From an uncultured Oscillibacter sp. (GTDB taxonomy: Bacteria > Bacillota > Clostridia > Oscillospirales > Oscillospiraceae), in the NCBI GenBank assembly GCA_910585165.1, contig CAJUBX010000003.1:3187-67186 (forward strand): a stretch of 64,000 nt of DNA, written 5' to 3'. The notes below the pieces were generated by a model. The model worked only from the letters and a program-made list of their open reading frames with translations, had not been told where the DNA came from and made no database searches. Of the stretch, positions 43,637 through 51,660 are shown piece by piece; position 1 is the first letter of the stretch, and every line of letters starts with the position of its first letter. The position numbers and the translations under genes are program-made.

Positions 43637-44374
43637 ATGGGTATTTTTTCGTTTTTAAACCGGGACCAGGACCTTGAGGCATATATGCCTGCGCCCGCGG
43701 CGCCGGTGAAGGAGGAAACGGCTCCGGGCCTTCCCGAAATGTGCAGGGAGATGCCTATTGAGGTGGTGGAGAAATCCGGCCGGGTGCTGAACACCGGGCT
43801 TATCACCGAACACGGCGGGAAGGAGCTTACTATGGGCCGCCATCCCGGCGGGCTGTCCTTCAAGGTCTGCGAGCCGGGCAGCACGGTTTATGTCCGGGGC
43901 TGCGACAACAAGATGAACCAGTTTTACCTCCGGGCCACCGTGGGGGAGTCCACCCGCGTTTTGATGCGGCTGAAGGACCTGGAGCCGGAGGTTCACGAGA
44001 ACCACCGGGACACCTTCCGCCTGGCGGTGAACAACGTCCCCATTTCCATTTACTATCTGAACGACGAGCGCTTTGAACGGCCGGAGGAATGCAAGCTGGT
44101 GGATATCAGCACGGGGGGCTGCTGCTTCACCTCGGAATACCTCCACGGGGAGGGTGAGGTGCTGCGCCTCAAAATCAAGCTGGAGGATTACGTCGCCATG
44201 GACTTCATCGGCGAGGTCATCCGGGTGGTGGAGTGCGGGCCCAGCGAATTCCGCTGCGGAGTCCTCTTCGCCCAGCTGAAGAAGGAGGAGATCAACTCCC
44301 TGACCAAGGTCCTCTTCAACATGCAGCTTGGAAACCGCCGGGAGCACAGCCGCTCCGAGGACGGGCATTGGTAA
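43637..44374 (+). CDS. PilZ domain (YcgR-like) c-di-GMP-binding protein
   Basis: 245 residues. An N-terminal YcgR-type beta domain (about 40-115) is followed by a PilZ domain. Both cyclic-di-GMP motifs are intact: RDTFR (Arg124, Arg128) and DISTGG (Asp156, Ser158, Gly161). Such proteins link c-di-GMP to motility or surface change. No flagellar gene or diguanylate cyclase is in the window. The gene has its own leader; a terminator follows. Confidence 0.9.
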   Translation: MGIFSFLNRDQDLEAYMPAPAAPVKEETAPGLPEMCREMPIEVVEKSGRVLNTGLITEHGGKELTMGRHPGGLSFKVCEPGSTVYVRGCDNKMNQFYLRATVGESTRVLMRLKDLEPEVHENHRDTFRLAVNNVPISIYYLNDERFERPEECKLVDISTGGCCFTSEYLHGEGEVLRLKIKLEDYVAMDFIGEVIRVVECGPSEFRCGVLFAQLKKEEINSLTKVLFNMQLGNRREHSRSEDGHW

Positions 44375-44390
44375 TACGGACGCATCCCGC

Positions 44391-44414
44391 GGGGCGCTTC
44401 TTCGGAAGCGCCCC
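44391..44414. terminator. Terminator after the PilZ gene
   Basis: The stem GGGGCGCTTC / GAAGCGCCCC with a small loop then ATTTCC lies between the PilZ gene and a convergent gene. Confidence 0.6.
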
Positions 44415-44456
44415 ATTTCCGCGTCCGCCCGGCATTCTCCGGCTATGGCTCATGCC

Positions 44457-44711
44457 CTAGTACCGGCTGGCTTCCTCCTCCTCGCCGCCGTCAATCTCGT
44501 CCAGCCGCTGGACAAGGGCCCTGATAATCCCCACGATCACCGCGCCGCCGGCGATCAGCCAGCAGAGCAGGGGGAACATGACGGCCAGGCCCTCCTCCGG
44601 ATGAAAAAGGCCCATTGCGGCCAGCACGAACGCCATCAGGGGAGCAATATAGAGCACAACCAGCACCGTGATAAGAATAGGGACGATTTTCTTCTTAGTA
44701 GTATTTCGCAT
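44457..44711 (-). CDS. Small membrane protein with GGE-type C-terminal tail
   Basis: 84 residues from the ATG at 44711 after AAAGGAGAG; it overlaps the end of the MerR gene by 17 bp. A basic N-terminus (MRNTTKKKIVP), two helices, and the tail QRLDEIDGGEEEEASRY show it is a free-standing relative of the membrane tail of the MerR protein upstream. Function unknown. Confidence 0.75.
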   Translation of the reverse strand: MRNTTKKKIVPILITVLVVLYIAPLMAFVLAAMGLFHPEEGLAVMFPLLCWLIAGGAVIVGIIRALVQRLDEIDGGEEEEASRY

Positions 44712-45345
44712 CGTCAATCTCTCCTTTCCCGATTTCCCGTATTCGCTGGACCAGGGCCAGCACCACCCCGGCGATGAGCACCAGGGGGACCAGGGCGATG
44801 ACCGCCAGCACCAGAATTCCGGGCAGCTCCTCCACCCCGCTGGCGATGACCCACAGCATCAGCCCCATCAGCGCGCCCATCGCCAGCACCATCAGCACCG
44901 TAATCGTGACGGGGGCCACATAGCGGATGCGCACGTCCCGCTTCTGCTTGTTCTGGAAGGTAGCGCCGCTTTGCTCCATGGCCTCCATCTCCTTTAAAAT
45001 GCTTCCTGCGTCCAGATCGTGCAGCCGTTCCTGCCGCTCCGTCAGCCCGGCACAGAGGCGGATGGCCTGCTCCAGGTTTTCCCGGTCCCGCTCCAGCGTG
45101 ACCAGGTGGCGGCGCATGCCGTCCCCCACGGTGTGGACGCCTCCCTGCATCTTGCGGATTTCCTCCAGGGACACCCCCAGCTTCCGCAGCAGCTTGATCT
45201 GAAGCAGGGTCTGCACCTCGGCCTCTCCGTAGTCCCGGTAGCCGTTTTCGCTGTTGCGCCGGGGGGACAGCAGGCCCTCGGACTCGTAAAAGCGGATGTT
45301 CTTCCGGGTGATGCCCACCAGGGCCTCCACCTCGTTGATTTTCAT
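44695..45345 (-). CDS. MerR-family regulator with membrane-anchored C-terminus
   Basis: 216 residues from the ATG at 45345 behind GAGGTGAGG. The MerR HTH is at residues 1-70 (MKINEVEALVGITRKNIRFYESEGLLSPRRNSENGYRDY), followed by a coiled coil and then two membrane helices (about 140-200) and the tail QRIREIGKGEIDDAKYY. A DNA-binding domain tethered to the membrane implies a sensor of envelope state, an inference. It is coupled to the small protein downstream. Confidence 0.85.
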   Translation of the reverse strand: MKINEVEALVGITRKNIRFYESEGLLSPRRNSENGYRDYGEAEVQTLLQIKLLRKLGVSLEEIRKMQGGVHTVGDGMRRHLVTLERDRENLEQAIRLCAGLTERQERLHDLDAGSILKEMEAMEQSGATFQNKQKRDVRIRYVAPVTITVLMVLAMGALMGLMLWVIASGVEELPGILVLAVIALVPLVLIAGVVLALVQRIREIGKGEIDDAKYY

Positions 45346-45475
45346 GTCCCTCACCTCGGTTTCCGCCTTCATGATACACCTTCCAGCAGGGGGAAGGTCA
45401 AGAGGAATTTTGCGAATTTCCGAAAAAGAGCGGAAAACGCCGGAGGAAATTTCTCCTCCGGCGGCTCATATTGGC

Positions 45476-45856
45476 TTATATGGCGCTTTGGGGCCGTTCC
45501 TCCCGCTCCAGAGGGAGCTCCGGCCGGGCGGCGGCCACGGCGTCCAGCACCTCGTTGGCATTGGCCAGCTTCTCAAAGGTGAAGTCCTGGTAAAACTCCC
45601 CGCCGTCGTAGTACAGCCGCAGCCGGGTCACCGGCAAGGCCTTGCCGCAGCAGCCCGTCAGAGGCATGCTGGTGTTCCGGGTCAGGGCCCGGGAGAGCGA
45701 GGCGAAGGAGAGGTACTGGGTCCCGGGAAAGGCGGGGAAATAGATGGCGCGCCCGCTGAAACGGTACTGCTCCGCCCGGCGGGCGGTTTTACAGTCCCCG
45801 GCAGGGTCCTCCAGGGGGCAGGACTTGGCCAGGGGCTTCGGTGTGAAAATCGCCAT
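45476..45856 (-). CDS. Hypothetical protein
   Basis: 126 residues, ATG behind GGGAGGT. It is soluble with two Cys early (KSCPLEDPAGDCKTARRAEQYRF) and a CCGK stretch near residue 71, then VTRLRLYYDGGEFYQDFTFEKLANANEVLDAVAAARPEL. I do not recognise the family. The real ribosome site and the codon use match neighbours, supporting a gene. Confidence 0.6.
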   Translation of the reverse strand: MAIFTPKPLAKSCPLEDPAGDCKTARRAEQYRFSGRAIYFPAFPGTQYLSFASLSRALTRNTSMPLTGCCGKALPVTRLRLYYDGGEFYQDFTFEKLANANEVLDAVAAARPELPLEREERPQSAI

Positions 45857-45960
45857 GGCGGAAACCTCCCAAGCAGATAAGTACCCCCAGTGTAAGCAGC
45901 TTTTTCCAAAAGCTCCATGGCAAAAGCAACAGCGGACGGAAAATACGGTGGAAATGCCAC

Positions 45961-45989
45961 TTGCCCCTGGGGAAAAAGGAGTCTATACT
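45961..45989 (+). promoter_or_regulatory. Promoter of serA
   Basis: TTGCCC (45961-45966), a 17-base spacer and TATACT (45984-45989) lie about 115 bases before serA; the leader is GC-rich and may fold but I see no T-box. Confidence 0.6.
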
Positions 45990-46105
45990 ATAGCAATATA
46001 CCAAAAAGCTGACAGCGCCCCGGCAGGCAGGGAAGCCGCCCGGCCGCGCCTCCCTCCCCGGCGGGCGTTCCACGCGCCCCATCTCGTTTTATTGGAGGTT
46101 TTTCC

Positions 46106-47272
46106 ATGTACCGGATTAAGACATTCAACAAGATTGCCCCCCAGGGGCTGGAGCGGCTGGACCCCGCCCGCTACCAGGTGGGGGAGGACGTAGCGGAGGA
46201 GGAGGGCATCCTGGTCCGCTCCGCCGATCTGCTGGACTACGCCTTTCCCGAAAGCCTGCTGGCCATTGCCCGGGCGGGGGTGGGCGTGAACAATATCCCC
46301 CTGGACCGCTGCTCCGAAAAGGGAATCGCCGTCTTCTCCACCCCCGGGGCCAATGCCAACGCCGTGAAGGAGCTGGTTTTGTGCGCCATGCTCATCTCCT
46401 CCCGGGATGTGACCGGGGCGGTGCGCTGGGTAAAAAACCAGGCCGCCTCCGGCGTGGAGGTGGAGACCGTGGTGGAGAAGGGCAAGTCCGCCTTCGTTGG
46501 CCCGGAGCTTTACCGGAAGGCCCTGGGCGTCATCGGCCTGGGGGCCATCGGCTCTTTGGCTGCCAACGCGGCGCTGGACCTGGGGATGGATGTGTACGGC
46601 TTCGACCCCTTCCTCTCCGTGGACGCGGCGCTGCGGCTGGACCGGCATGTCCATGTGGTGCAGGACATAAACGAGCTTTATAAAAAGGCGGACTACATCA
46701 CCGCCCATATTCACTATAACGAAAAGACCCGCCATATGATCGGCGCGGCGGCCTTCGCCGCCATGAAGCCTGGCGTGCGGCTCATCAACCTGGCCCGGGG
46801 CGGCATTGTGGACGACGAAGCCCTGCTTTCGGCCCTGGACGCGGGAAAGGTGACGGCCTATGTCACCGACTTTCCCACCAATCAATTGGTGGCCAATCCT
46901 CACGTCGTCGCCATGCCCCACCTGGGGGCCTCCACCCCGGAGAGCGAGCAGAACTGCGCCGTCATGGCGGCGGAGGAGCTGCGGGACTACCTGGAAAACG
47001 GGAACATCAAGAACTCCGTCAACCTCCCCGACGTGTACCTGGACCGCAGCGGCGTGCAGCGGCTGTGCGTCCTCCACAAGAACATCCCCGCTATGCTGGC
47101 CAGCATCACCGCCCTCCTCAGCCGGGACGGTGTGAACGTGGAAAACCTGAGCAACAAGAGCAAGGGGGACTACGCCTATACCCTGGTGGATTTAGGGGCC
47201 CGGGTGGAGCCCGCCGTGCTGGAGGACTTAAAGCGCCTGGCTAACGTAATCCGGGTGCGGGCCATCGGCTGA
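46106..47272 (+). CDS. serA: D-3-phosphoglycerate dehydrogenase
   Basis: 388 residues, ATG behind TTGGAGG. The Rossmann motif is GVIGLGAIGSLAANAALDLGM near 142, with IARAGVGVNNIPLD, NLARGGIVDDEAL and MPHLGASTPESEQNC (catalytic His). The C-terminal ACT domain (about 315-388) suggests serine feedback. It is the compact type with a single ACT and no intervening domain. First step of serine synthesis; serC is not adjacent. Confidence 0.93.
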   Translation: MYRIKTFNKIAPQGLERLDPARYQVGEDVAEEEGILVRSADLLDYAFPESLLAIARAGVGVNNIPLDRCSEKGIAVFSTPGANANAVKELVLCAMLISSRDVTGAVRWVKNQAASGVEVETVVEKGKSAFVGPELYRKALGVIGLGAIGSLAANAALDLGMDVYGFDPFLSVDAALRLDRHVHVVQDINELYKKADYITAHIHYNEKTRHMIGAAAFAAMKPGVRLINLARGGIVDDEALLSALDAGKVTAYVTDFPTNQLVANPHVVAMPHLGASTPESEQNCAVMAAEELRDYLENGNIKNSVNLPDVYLDRSGVQRLCVLHKNIPAMLASITALLSRDGVNVENLSNKSKGDYAYTLVDLGARVEPAVLEDLKRLANVIRVRAIG

Positions 47273-47305
47273 ACTTTTTGAAAACGGCTTATAAGGAGGA
47301 CGCGG

Positions 47306-48115
47306 ATGTTTGACCTGAACGGAGCGCTGGAGCGCTTTGCCGGGAAAATCGCGCTGGAGAATATCCTGGCCGCCGCCGTTACGCTGGCGGTGTGCCTGGT
47401 GGCGGTGCGGCTGCTGCTGAAGCTGGCCCGGCGGCTCCTCTGCCGCACCAAGCTGGAGGAGCGCATCCGGCGGTATATCCTGATGCTGCTGAAGCTGGTG
47501 CTGTACACGCTGACGGTGGTGTTCACCGCCGGGAGCCTGGGGGTCAACATGACCTCCCTGGTGGCCCTGCTGTCCGTCGGGTCTTTGGGCGTTACCCTGG
47601 CGGCGGAGGACGTGCTGGGCAACGTGGCCGGGGGACTGGTGATTTTGTCCTCCCATCCCTTTGTCATCGGGGACTTCATCGAGTCCGGCGGCGTTTCCGG
47701 CAAGGTGGAGGAGATCAGCCTGAACCACACAAAGCTCACCACCCCCGACGGGCTGACGGCCCTGCTGCCCAACAAGGAACTGGCGGCCTCCAAGGTGATC
47801 AACTACACGGTGCTGGGGAGGCGGCGGATCGCCTGGAAGATGAGCGCCGATTACGGCGCGGCCACAGAGGACGTGAAGGCGGCCTGCCGTCGGGCGGTGG
47901 AGGCCACAGAGCACATTCTTGCCGACCCGGCCCCGGCGGTGTACCTGACTGGCTTTGCCGAAAGCGGCGTGGAGTTCACCGTCTACTGCTGGGCCTCGGC
48001 GGAGGATTTCTGGGCCGCCCAATTCGCCCTGGCGGAGAATCTGCGGGCGGAGTTTTCCAAAGCGGGGGTGGAAATTCCCTATAACAAGCTGGACGTGCGC
48101 ATTCAAAAGGATTGA
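47306..48115 (+). CDS. mscS: Small-conductance mechanosensitive channel MscS
   Basis: 269 residues, ATG behind AAGGAGGAC. Three membrane helices; the pore helix is SLVALLSVGSLGVTLAAEDVLGNVAGGLVIL with the PFVIGDFIESGGVSGKVEEISLNHTKLTTPDG beta domain typical of MscS. It would relieve turgor pressure. It is 33 bp after serA. Confidence 0.93.
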   Translation: MFDLNGALERFAGKIALENILAAAVTLAVCLVAVRLLLKLARRLLCRTKLEERIRRYILMLLKLVLYTLTVVFTAGSLGVNMTSLVALLSVGSLGVTLAAEDVLGNVAGGLVILSSHPFVIGDFIESGGVSGKVEEISLNHTKLTTPDGLTALLPNKELAASKVINYTVLGRRRIAWKMSADYGAATEDVKAACRRAVEATEHILADPAPAVYLTGFAESGVEFTVYCWASAEDFWAAQFALAENLRAEFSKAGVEIPYNKLDVRIQKD

Positions 48116-48118
48116 GAA

Positions 48119-48153
48119 AGAAGCGGGTCCCGGAAAACCGGGGACCCGCTTCT
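48119..48153. terminator. Bidirectional terminator mscS
   Basis: The stem AAGCGGGTCCC..GGGACCCGCTT with TCTTT follows mscS and faces the stop of the next minus-strand gene. Confidence 0.8.
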
Positions 48154-48161
48154 TTAGCAGT

Positions 48162-49046
48162 TCATTCCGCCGGGCCGGCGATGGTTCCGTCGTCCTTTTC
48201 CGCCTCCAGGCCGTTGGCGATGCGCAGAAGGAGGAAGCCCGCCAGGGTCAGCGCCCCTCCGGCGTAGAGAAGGAGGGAGGAGAGGTACGCGTTTCCGTCC
48301 GCCAAGGAGGCGGCGCATAGGACCAGGGCGCAGGCGGAATAGAACCCGAAGCGCCGGGTCCTTCCCGCCTGAAAGGCGAAGGAGCTGAGCCGGTAGAATC
48401 CCAGGGTTAAAAACACCAGGGCCAGCAGCTCCACATAGTACATGGTCAAAGAGGGGTTCACGGAGTCGATGCGGTAAGTCAGCACCAGACGCACCACCAG
48501 CGCCGCCACGGGCAGCAGGGTGATGGCGGAGGGGGCCTTGTGCCTGGGCCCGCCGTGACGGCGGCGGCAGCCCGCCAGCACCGGAAGAAGGGAAGCGGCG
48601 GCGGCCAGGGTCAAAGCGCCCATCAGCGTCTGCCCCTGGGGAGAGTAGCCCAGCCCCCCGGCCCGGAGAACGCCGTAAATGGCGTGGCGGGAGGAGGCCA
48701 GCCCCTCCGGCAGCATCCGCAGGCTTTCCGCCAGGTCGCAGAGGCCGCTGAGGGCCAGGAGGAACACGCCGCACACGGGGATGGCCAGCAGTCCGGCGCT
48801 TTTTGTGGAAAAGTCCCTGGGCAGGACGGGGCCGGGGTCCTCCTCCGCCGGGAGAAGCCGGGCCGCCAGGGCCAGAACGGCGGCGAGGCCGGCCAGCAGG
48901 ACGGCCAGGGCCAGGGCGGCGAAATTGCCGGGGATGGGAAGGCCGGTATCCGCCTCGTAGCCGGTGTGGTTTTGCAGCAGCCGCAGCACGCAGGCGGCCG
49001 CCGCGCCCAGCGCCGCCGCCAGGGGAAGCGCGTAGTGTTTATTCAT
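48162..49046 (-). CDS. Multi-pass membrane protein, unknown
   Basis: 294 residues from the ATG at 49046, after AAAGGAACGG. About eight membrane helices with short loops (YALPLAAALGAAAACVLRLLQNHTG, ITLLPVAALVVRLVLTYRIDSVNPSLTMYYVELLALVFLTLG, ALTLAGFLLLRIAN). No catalytic motif is recognised. Its leader may contain the glycine-riboswitch-like stretch noted below. Confidence 0.75.
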   Translation of the reverse strand: MNKHYALPLAAALGAAAACVLRLLQNHTGYEADTGLPIPGNFAALALAVLLAGLAAVLALAARLLPAEEDPGPVLPRDFSTKSAGLLAIPVCGVFLLALSGLCDLAESLRMLPEGLASSRHAIYGVLRAGGLGYSPQGQTLMGALTLAAAASLLPVLAGCRRRHGGPRHKAPSAITLLPVAALVVRLVLTYRIDSVNPSLTMYYVELLALVFLTLGFYRLSSFAFQAGRTRRFGFYSACALVLCAASLADGNAYLSSLLLYAGGALTLAGFLLLRIANGLEAEKDDGTIAGPAE

Positions 49047-49663
49047 AAAAGCCGTTCCTTTCGAAAGTCGGTGTGAAATGCTTCCTGTCAAGCAGACAAA
49101 ACAGCAAAAATGATGGGCAGGAATAACCGCAATGTCCCTCAAAAGCCTTCCGTGGGGGCGCTGCCCAGGCATTTGCCTGAGAGGGATATGCCTTAGCCCA
49201 TTATTCGCTTGCAAAAAAACCGGCTGGTATATTGAGTGCCTCAGTCGTTATGAACCAACGGATGCGCATCGGGATACTGCCGGAACGCCAGCTCAAGCGC
49301 CTGGAAAACCAAAAAGGCGCCGTTCTTTTTTCACTGATTTGATGGAGGCCCGCTGTTCCTGCGTGGCGCAGCTCTACCGCATGAATTTTTATTTCCGCAA
49401 GAATCGCAGCCATAAGAATGCCCCCCTCTGAGTAGCTTCCGAGTTTTTCTCGTTCTGTCTACTCTGTGGGGAGCATATCAGACCTGTTAAAACAGTAGAA
49501 GCAGAAACAGGCGGAATGCAAACTGGCGGGAAGCTTACGACAAGGCTGGGGAAGCGAAAAGGAACGGCAAACCGCTGCCGTATTTACCGATGGACTCGGC
49601 GGATGCAGCAGTACATTGAAAACCTGGACTAAGATTAAAAACCCTGTAAGGGTCAAAGGGGTA
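49047..49663. other. Gene-poor degraded region
   Basis: About 0.6 kb with no credible gene. Its codon statistics break down and short frames end every few dozen codons; the frame ending in MQQYIENLD near 49601-49630 looks like the tail of a decayed mobile-element gene. The minus strand at about 49150-49225 carries GCAAGCG...CCCTCTCAGGCAAATGCCTG, reminiscent of the 3' half of a glycine riboswitch, but lacks the conserved GGAGAG and CCGAAGG parts. Confidence 0.5.
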
Positions 49664-49665
49664 TG

Positions 49666-49702
49666 AAAAATCCCTGAAACCGTTGCGACTTCAGGGATTT
49701 TC
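49666..49702 (-). terminator. Terminator of tRNA-Gln
   Basis: The stem AAAATCCCTGAA / TTCAGGGATTTT with an 11-base loop follows the tRNA on the minus strand. Confidence 0.8.
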
Positions 49703-49703
49703 G

Positions 49704-49777
49704 TGGCAGCGGGTGAAGGATTCGAACCCTCACATACAGAGTCAGAGTCTGCTGTGCTACCTTTACACAAACCCGCT
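49704..49777 (-). tRNA. tRNA-Gln (CUG)
   Basis: Cloverleaf of 74 nt including encoded CCA: acceptor AGCGGGT / ACCCGCT with discriminator G, D-stem GTGT/GCAC, anticodon stem GCAGA/TCTGT around loop CTCTGAC (anticodon CTG), and T-arm GAGGG-TTCGAAT-CCTTC. CTG reads the Gln codon CAG. Confidence 0.9.
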
Positions 49778-49799
49778 GTATTTCTTTGGAACAGCTACC

Positions 49800-49827
49800 A
49801 TTATACTAAAAAACTCCGCCTTGTCAA
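49800..49827 (-). promoter_or_regulatory. Promoter of tRNA-Gln
   Basis: On the minus strand a perfect TTGACA (49822-49827), 16-base spacer and perfect TATAAT (49800-49805) precede the tRNA. Confidence 0.85.
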
Positions 49828-49910
49828 GAGGGTTTCGGAATTTTTTCTTAAATTTCTTTCCCTGGAAAAAATCTGTCAGTTCCCCCTTTCTCCCGGCGGG
49901 GGGATTGTGC

Positions 49911-49937
49911 TATAATAGCCGCATTGCGGCTGTTATA
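49911..49937. promoter_or_regulatory. 13-bp palindrome overlapping -10 boxes
   Basis: TATAATAGCCGCA and TGCGGCTGTTATA form inverted arms around one T (one G-T mismatch). Each arm holds a TATAAT-like or TTATA box. It sits about 117 bases before the FAD dehydrogenase gene and could be an operator or a small-RNA terminator. Confidence 0.35.
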
Positions 49938-50053
49938 ATTTGCGTTCAGTTTTCCGCACCCATGGGACAGCCGAAAATTTTGGCGGATGACAGCGTAAAA
50001 GCCGCCGCTTTCGTGCTGCAATGAAACCATATCCTGCGAAGGGAGGCCCGTCC

Positions 50054-51643
50054 ATGATCAAGCTCGAAGGCGTCCGTCTTGCCCCCGGCGGCGGGGAGGC
50101 GGAGCTCCGCGCCCGGGCCGCCAGGCTGCTGCGCCTCCGCCCGGCGGATATCCAGGACCTGCGCATTCTCCGCCGCAGCATAGACGCCCGGGAGGAAGCG
50201 GTGTTGATTTACACGCTTGCGCTTAAAGTGGAGAACGAACCCGGCGTGCTCCACCGCTGCCGGAACAAAAAGGCCGGCCTCCTGAAACCGGAAGCGGAGT
50301 ATAAACCTCCACTGTCCCGGCCGCCGGGGGAGACCCGGCCTGTCGTTGCGGGGGCGGGTCCTGCGGGACTCTTTGCCGCCCTGGTGCTGGCGCTGGCGGG
50401 ACAGCGCCCCATCCTTCTGGAGCGGGGGCGGCCTGTGGAGAGGCGCAAAGCCGATGTGGAACGGTTCTGGTCTGCGGGGGAGCTGGACCTTACCAGCAAC
50501 GTTCAGTTTGGAGAGGGAGGGGCCGGGGCCTTCTCCGACGGCAAACTCAACACCGGCACCAGGGATATCCGCCACCGCTATATACTCAAGACGCTGGCGG
50601 CCCACGGGGCCCCGGAGGATATTCTCATCGACGCCAAGCCCCACATCGGCACCGACTACCTCTACAGCACGCTGCAAAGCCTGCGGAAAACCCTGCTGTC
50701 CCTGGGAACGGATATCCGTTTTGAAACCCGCCTGACGGATTTGCACATCGGACACGGCGCGGTGGCGGGCGTTGCTGCGGAGGGCCCGGAGGGAACCTTC
50801 CGCCTGCCCTGCCGGGGCCTGATCCTCGCCCCCGGCCACTCCGCCCGGGATACCTTTGCCATGCTGCACGGGCGCGGCGTGCCCATGGAGGCCAAGCCCT
50901 TTGCCGTGGGAGTGCGGATCGAGCACCTCCAGGCGGACTGCGACGCGGCCCAGTACCGCCGGTACGCCGGGCATCCCGGCCTGCCCGCCTCCACGTATAA
51001 GCTCTCCTGCCATCTGCCCAGCGGGCGGGGCGTGTTTTCCTTCTGCGTCTGCCCCGGCGGGGAGGTGGTGGCCGCCGCTTCGGAGGCGGGGCAGGTCGTC
51101 ACCAACGGCATGAGCGAATTTGCCCGGGACAAGGAGAACATCAACGGCGCGGTTTTGGTGAACGTTGCGCCGGAGGATTTCGGCGGGGACGGCTCCCCCC
51201 TGGCGGGGGTGGCGTTTCAGCGGCGGCTGGAGGCGGCGGCCTACGCCCTGGGGGGCGGCGGCTACCGGGCCCCCGCCCAGCGGGTGGAGGATTTCCTGGC
51301 CCGCCGCCCCTCCTCCGGGCCGGGAAGGGTTCTGCCCAGCTACCGCCCCGGCGTAACCTGGACGGACCTCCACGGCTGCCTTCCTCCCTTTGTCTCGTCG
51401 GCGCTGGAGGAGGCTCTGCCCATTCTGGGGCAAAAGCTCCGGGGCTACGACGCGCCGGACGCGGTCCTTACCGCCGTGGAGAGCCGCAGCTCCTCTCCCG
51501 TCCGGATTCTCCGGGGCCCGGACGGGCAGTCCGCCCTCCGGGGCCTGTACCCCTGCGGCGAGGGGGCGGGCTATGCCGGGGGCATCCTCTCCGCCGCCGC
51601 CGACGGCATGAAATCCGCCGAGGCCCTGCTGGCCAATTTATGA
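50054..51643 (+). CDS. NAD(P)/FAD-dependent dehydrogenase (COG2509-like)
   Basis: 529 residues, ATG behind GGGAGG. An N-terminal ~75-residue alpha/beta part (ADIQDLRILRRSIDAREEAVLIYTLALKVE) precedes the FAD-binding motif VVAGAGPAGLFAALVLALAGQRPILLERG. The block NVQFGEGGAGAFSDGKLNTGT and the C-terminal GLYPCGEGAGYAGGILSAAADG complete the family pattern. The physiological substrate is unknown. It is 17 bp upstream of a 2-hydroxyacid dehydrogenase, likely co-transcribed. Confidence 0.9.
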   Translation: MIKLEGVRLAPGGGEAELRARAARLLRLRPADIQDLRILRRSIDAREEAVLIYTLALKVENEPGVLHRCRNKKAGLLKPEAEYKPPLSRPPGETRPVVAGAGPAGLFAALVLALAGQRPILLERGRPVERRKADVERFWSAGELDLTSNVQFGEGGAGAFSDGKLNTGTRDIRHRYILKTLAAHGAPEDILIDAKPHIGTDYLYSTLQSLRKTLLSLGTDIRFETRLTDLHIGHGAVAGVAAEGPEGTFRLPCRGLILAPGHSARDTFAMLHGRGVPMEAKPFAVGVRIEHLQADCDAAQYRRYAGHPGLPASTYKLSCHLPSGRGVFSFCVCPGGEVVAAASEAGQVVTNGMSEFARDKENINGAVLVNVAPEDFGGDGSPLAGVAFQRRLEAAAYALGGGGYRAPAQRVEDFLARRPSSGPGRVLPSYRPGVTWTDLHGCLPPFVSSALEEALPILGQKLRGYDAPDAVLTAVESRSSSPVRILRGPDGQSALRGLYPCGEGAGYAGGILSAAADGMKSAEALLANL

Positions 51644-51660
51644 CAAGGAGACGAACCGCT

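Noticed and set aside
49150..49225. Complete glycine riboswitch
   Set aside because: Only the CTCTCAGGCAAA-like part is present; the conserved first half is missing and the match may come from a small AGGCA/TGCCT hairpin.
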